Assembly: GCA_025454075.1 (NCBI GenBank)
Contig: JALOPD010000213.1
Coordinates: 1 to 6,779, forward strand
Reading direction: 5' to 3'
From: Desulfobacterales bacterium
GTDB lineage: Bacteria > Desulfobacterota > Desulfobacteria > Desulfobacterales > UBA2174_A
Length of the DNA stretch: 6,779 bases
Shown here in pieces: positions 5,813 to 6,779 of this stretch. Numbering within the stretch: the first letter of the stretch is position 1; the number at the start of each line of letters is the position of its first letter. Under the pieces are notes generated by a model that was given only the letters and a program-made list of their open reading frames with translations, was not told the origin of the DNA and ran no database searches. Both the position numbers and the translations under genes were made by a program.

Positions 5813-5938
5813 ATGAACTACAGGCGTCTGGGAAGGTCCGGGTTGATGATTTCGGAGCTGGTGCTCGGCACCATGAACCTCGGGCGGCCCACCGGCCGGA
5901 ACGTTTCCGACCATTTCAACACCTCGGGCTGGATGTAA
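5813..5938 (+). pseudogene. Aldo/keto reductase N-terminal remnant
   Basis: After a strong ribosome site (AGGAGG, eight bases before the ATG) and 29 bases after the GntR stop, the frame reads MNYRRLGRSGLMISELVLGT followed by MNLGRPT. This is the standard opening of aldo/keto reductases: first beta strand, then LGTMNFG-type catalytic-barrel entry. After about residue 26 the similarity ends, and 15 unrelated residues lead to a TAA at 5936. Normal family members are about 300 residues with the catalytic Asp, Tyr, Lys and His further on, so nothing functional remains. The good ribosome site and tight spacing suggest that an intact reductase once formed an operon with the GntR gene and lost its body by deletion near 5891-5900. 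It could still be translated as a 41-residue peptide. Confidence 0.7.
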
Positions 5939-5940
5939 AG

Positions 5941-5970
5941 GCCATCCCCGCCGAAGGGGGTCGGGATGGC
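5941..5970. repeat. Perfect 8-base stem-loop just after the reductase remnant
   Basis: GCCATCCC (5941-5948) and GGGATGGC (5963-5970) are exact reverse complements around a 14-base loop. On the minus strand the loop contains CTTCGG, which would give a stable UUCG tetraloop. No T-run follows on the plus strand and only TTTACAT on the minus strand, so it is not a textbook terminator. It may be a single REP-like palindrome or part of the scar where the reductase body was lost. Confidence 0.6.
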
Positions 5971-6060
5971 TGGCAACAAGACAAAGAGGCGAAAATCGAC
6001 GGGTTGGGGAAACTGCTCTTGAAAGGGGGGAGGGTTGGAAGAGCAAATCGTTTCGGCAGC

Positions 6061-6079
6061 AGTTGCCGGCAACTTTTTT
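6061..6079 (+). terminator. Weak terminator-like palindrome with T-run
   Basis: AGTTGCCGGCAACT (6061-6074) is a perfect 14-base palindrome that leads directly into a six-T run (6074-6079). Folded as RNA it gives only a five-pair stem with a CCGG loop, weak for an intrinsic terminator. It could end transcripts coming from the GntR gene, or be a regulator site in front of the binding-protein gene, whose ATG lies 43 bases beyond its right edge. Confidence 0.35.
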
Positions 6080-6117
6080 CCGAGTGATCAGACTAAAACC
6101 GTTTGAAGGAGGGAAAC

Positions 6118-6779
6118 ATGAAAAGGCTCTTTGCGGCAGTCCTGGTTCTTCTCGCGGCCAGTTCGTTGGCTTGGGGTGCTTCCACCGTCATTACCAAACC
6201 GGTGACCATCTATTGCGCGTTTTCGGCGGGCGGCGGCACCGACCAGATCAACCGGGGGCTGGCCGAGGGTATGAAGGAGTACCTCGGCGTGCAGGTGAAC
6301 GTCGTCAATCTCACTGGCGCCGGCGGCGGCATCGCCATGGACAAGGTGTGGCAGAGCCCGCGCGACGGGCTGTCGATTCTCGGCATCTCCGAAACCGGTC
6401 TGTTCGTCCCGGCCAACGCCGCCCACCACACCACGGCCAAGGACTGGCAGTGGTTCTGGGCCGGCGGCTCGCCGGGGGTGCTGCTCGTGCCGGTGGACTC
6501 CAAGTACAAGACCTTTAAAGAACTCGTGGAAGACGCCAAGGCGCGGCCCGGCCAGGTGAAAGTGGCCGCGAGCGTGTTTCCAGGCGTGTGGAGCATGCGC
6601 TGGATGTCGATCGGCAATGCGGCCGGGATCAAGACCAACGTGCTGCCCTATGCCGGATCGGCGCCTTCGGTAACCGCCGCCCTGACCGGCGAGGTGGATG
6701 CCGTGCACGTGTCGGTGGGCGAGGCGCTGCAGTACATGCAGGCCAAGAAGCTGCGCCCGATCGTGGCGAGCGAGATCGA
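6118..6779 (+). CDS. Tripartite tricarboxylate transporter substrate-binding protein (TctC/Bug family), 3' end beyond window
   Basis: The frame is open from the ATG to the window edge: 220 residues of an expected ~320. A strong ribosome site (AAGGAGG five bases before the ATG) fixes the start. Residues 1-21 form a Sec signal peptide (basic MKR, hydrophobic core, cleavage near AWGA-S), so the protein is periplasmic. The mature part shows the TctC pattern: VTIYCAFSAGGGTDQINRGL (29-48), NLTGAGGGIAMDKV (64-77), SPRDGLSILG (80-89), KTFKELVEDAKARPGQVKVA (131-150), and LPYAGSAPSVTAALTGEVDA (176-195). It would bind an organic acid and pass it to TctA/TctB-type membrane subunits, which may follow downstream but are not visible. 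The ligand is unknown. The fused-TRAP TAXI proteins are a less likely alternative, as the motifs fit TctC better. Confidence 0.85.
   Translation, partial: MKRLFAAVLVLLAASSLAWGASTVITKPVTIYCAFSAGGGTDQINRGLAEGMKEYLGVQVNVVNLTGAGGGIAMDKVWQSPRDGLSILGISETGLFVPANAAHHTTAKDWQWFWAGGSPGVLLVPVDSKYKTFKELVEDAKARPGQVKVAASVFPGVWSMRWMSIGNAAGIKTNVLPYAGSAPSVTAALTGEVDAVHVSVGEALQYMQAKKLRPIVASEI

Larger units (their letters stand above)
5939..6117. other. Non-coding G-rich spacer with inverted repeats
   Basis: I see no recognisable gene between the reductase remnant and the binding-protein gene. The stretch holds a stem-loop (5941-5970), a GCTCTT/AAGAGC inverted repeat (6015-6020 and 6039-6044) enclosing a G-run-rich loop, and a short palindrome next to a T-run (6061-6079). 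The leader of the binding-protein gene occupies the right end. Confidence 0.5.

Noticed and set aside
5966..6022. 18-codon plus-strand frame (MAGNKTKRRKSTGWGNCS) after a G-rich stretch.
   Set aside because: The G-run before it could mimic a ribosome site, and its start lies inside the stem-loop. No leader-peptide logic is evident, so it was not called.
6088..6708. Minus-strand open frame opposite the TctC-type gene (206 codons).
   Set aside because: Antisense to a signal-peptide-bearing binding protein with a strong ribosome site; Gly/Arg/His-rich product without motifs.

Overview
The window is GC-rich, gene-dense bacterial DNA. It holds catabolic and transport genes of the kind found in metabolically versatile Proteobacteria or Desulfobacterota: the tail of a TRAP permease, a TctC-type binding protein, a BKACE enzyme and a FadR-like regulator. 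The taxonomic assignment is an inference from gene content and composition; there is no rRNA or marker gene here.

Layout. (1) Positions 1-258 (+) are the 3' end of a TRAP-transporter membrane subunit. (2) Positions 259-382 are a convergent intergenic gap holding a REP/REPIN-like inverted pair. (3) On the minus strand, from 3697 down to about 383, there is a likely operon: a D-lyxose ketol-isomerase-like cupin, a BKACE (DUF849) beta-keto acid cleavage enzyme, a 45-residue membrane peptide with a strong ribosome binding site, and a CLC-type chloride channel/transporter. The regulatory C-terminus of the CLC gene is broken by a frame disruption that also seems to have removed part of the second CBS domain. 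(4) Positions 3698-3890 are a divergent promoter region. (5) Positions 3891-4868 (+) encode an AEC-family permease. (6) Positions 5058-5783 (+) encode an FCD-domain GntR regulator, preceded by a consensus -35 box and three tandem ATACAAA heptamers. (7) Positions 5813-5938 (+) are the first ~26 codons of an aldo/keto reductase, cut off and ending at an early stop. (8) Positions 5939-6117 are G-rich, palindrome-containing DNA without a recognised gene. (9) From 6118 (+) to the window end runs a TctC/Bug-type periplasmic binding protein, truncated by the window edge.

How the genes may work together (inference). The isomerase and the BKACE enzyme sit in one operon, divergent from an AEC permease and close to an FCD-GntR regulator. 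TRAP and TctC solute-uptake genes lie on either side. This looks like a locus for uptake and breakdown of one or more small organic acids or sugar-derived acids. The substrate cannot be read from the sequence. Two genes, the CLC and the aldo/keto reductase, are damaged, so the locus appears to be eroding or recently rearranged. I did not find a clearly new defence or mobile system. The least explained items are the small membrane protein, the module itself, the broken CLC gene and the truncated reductase.
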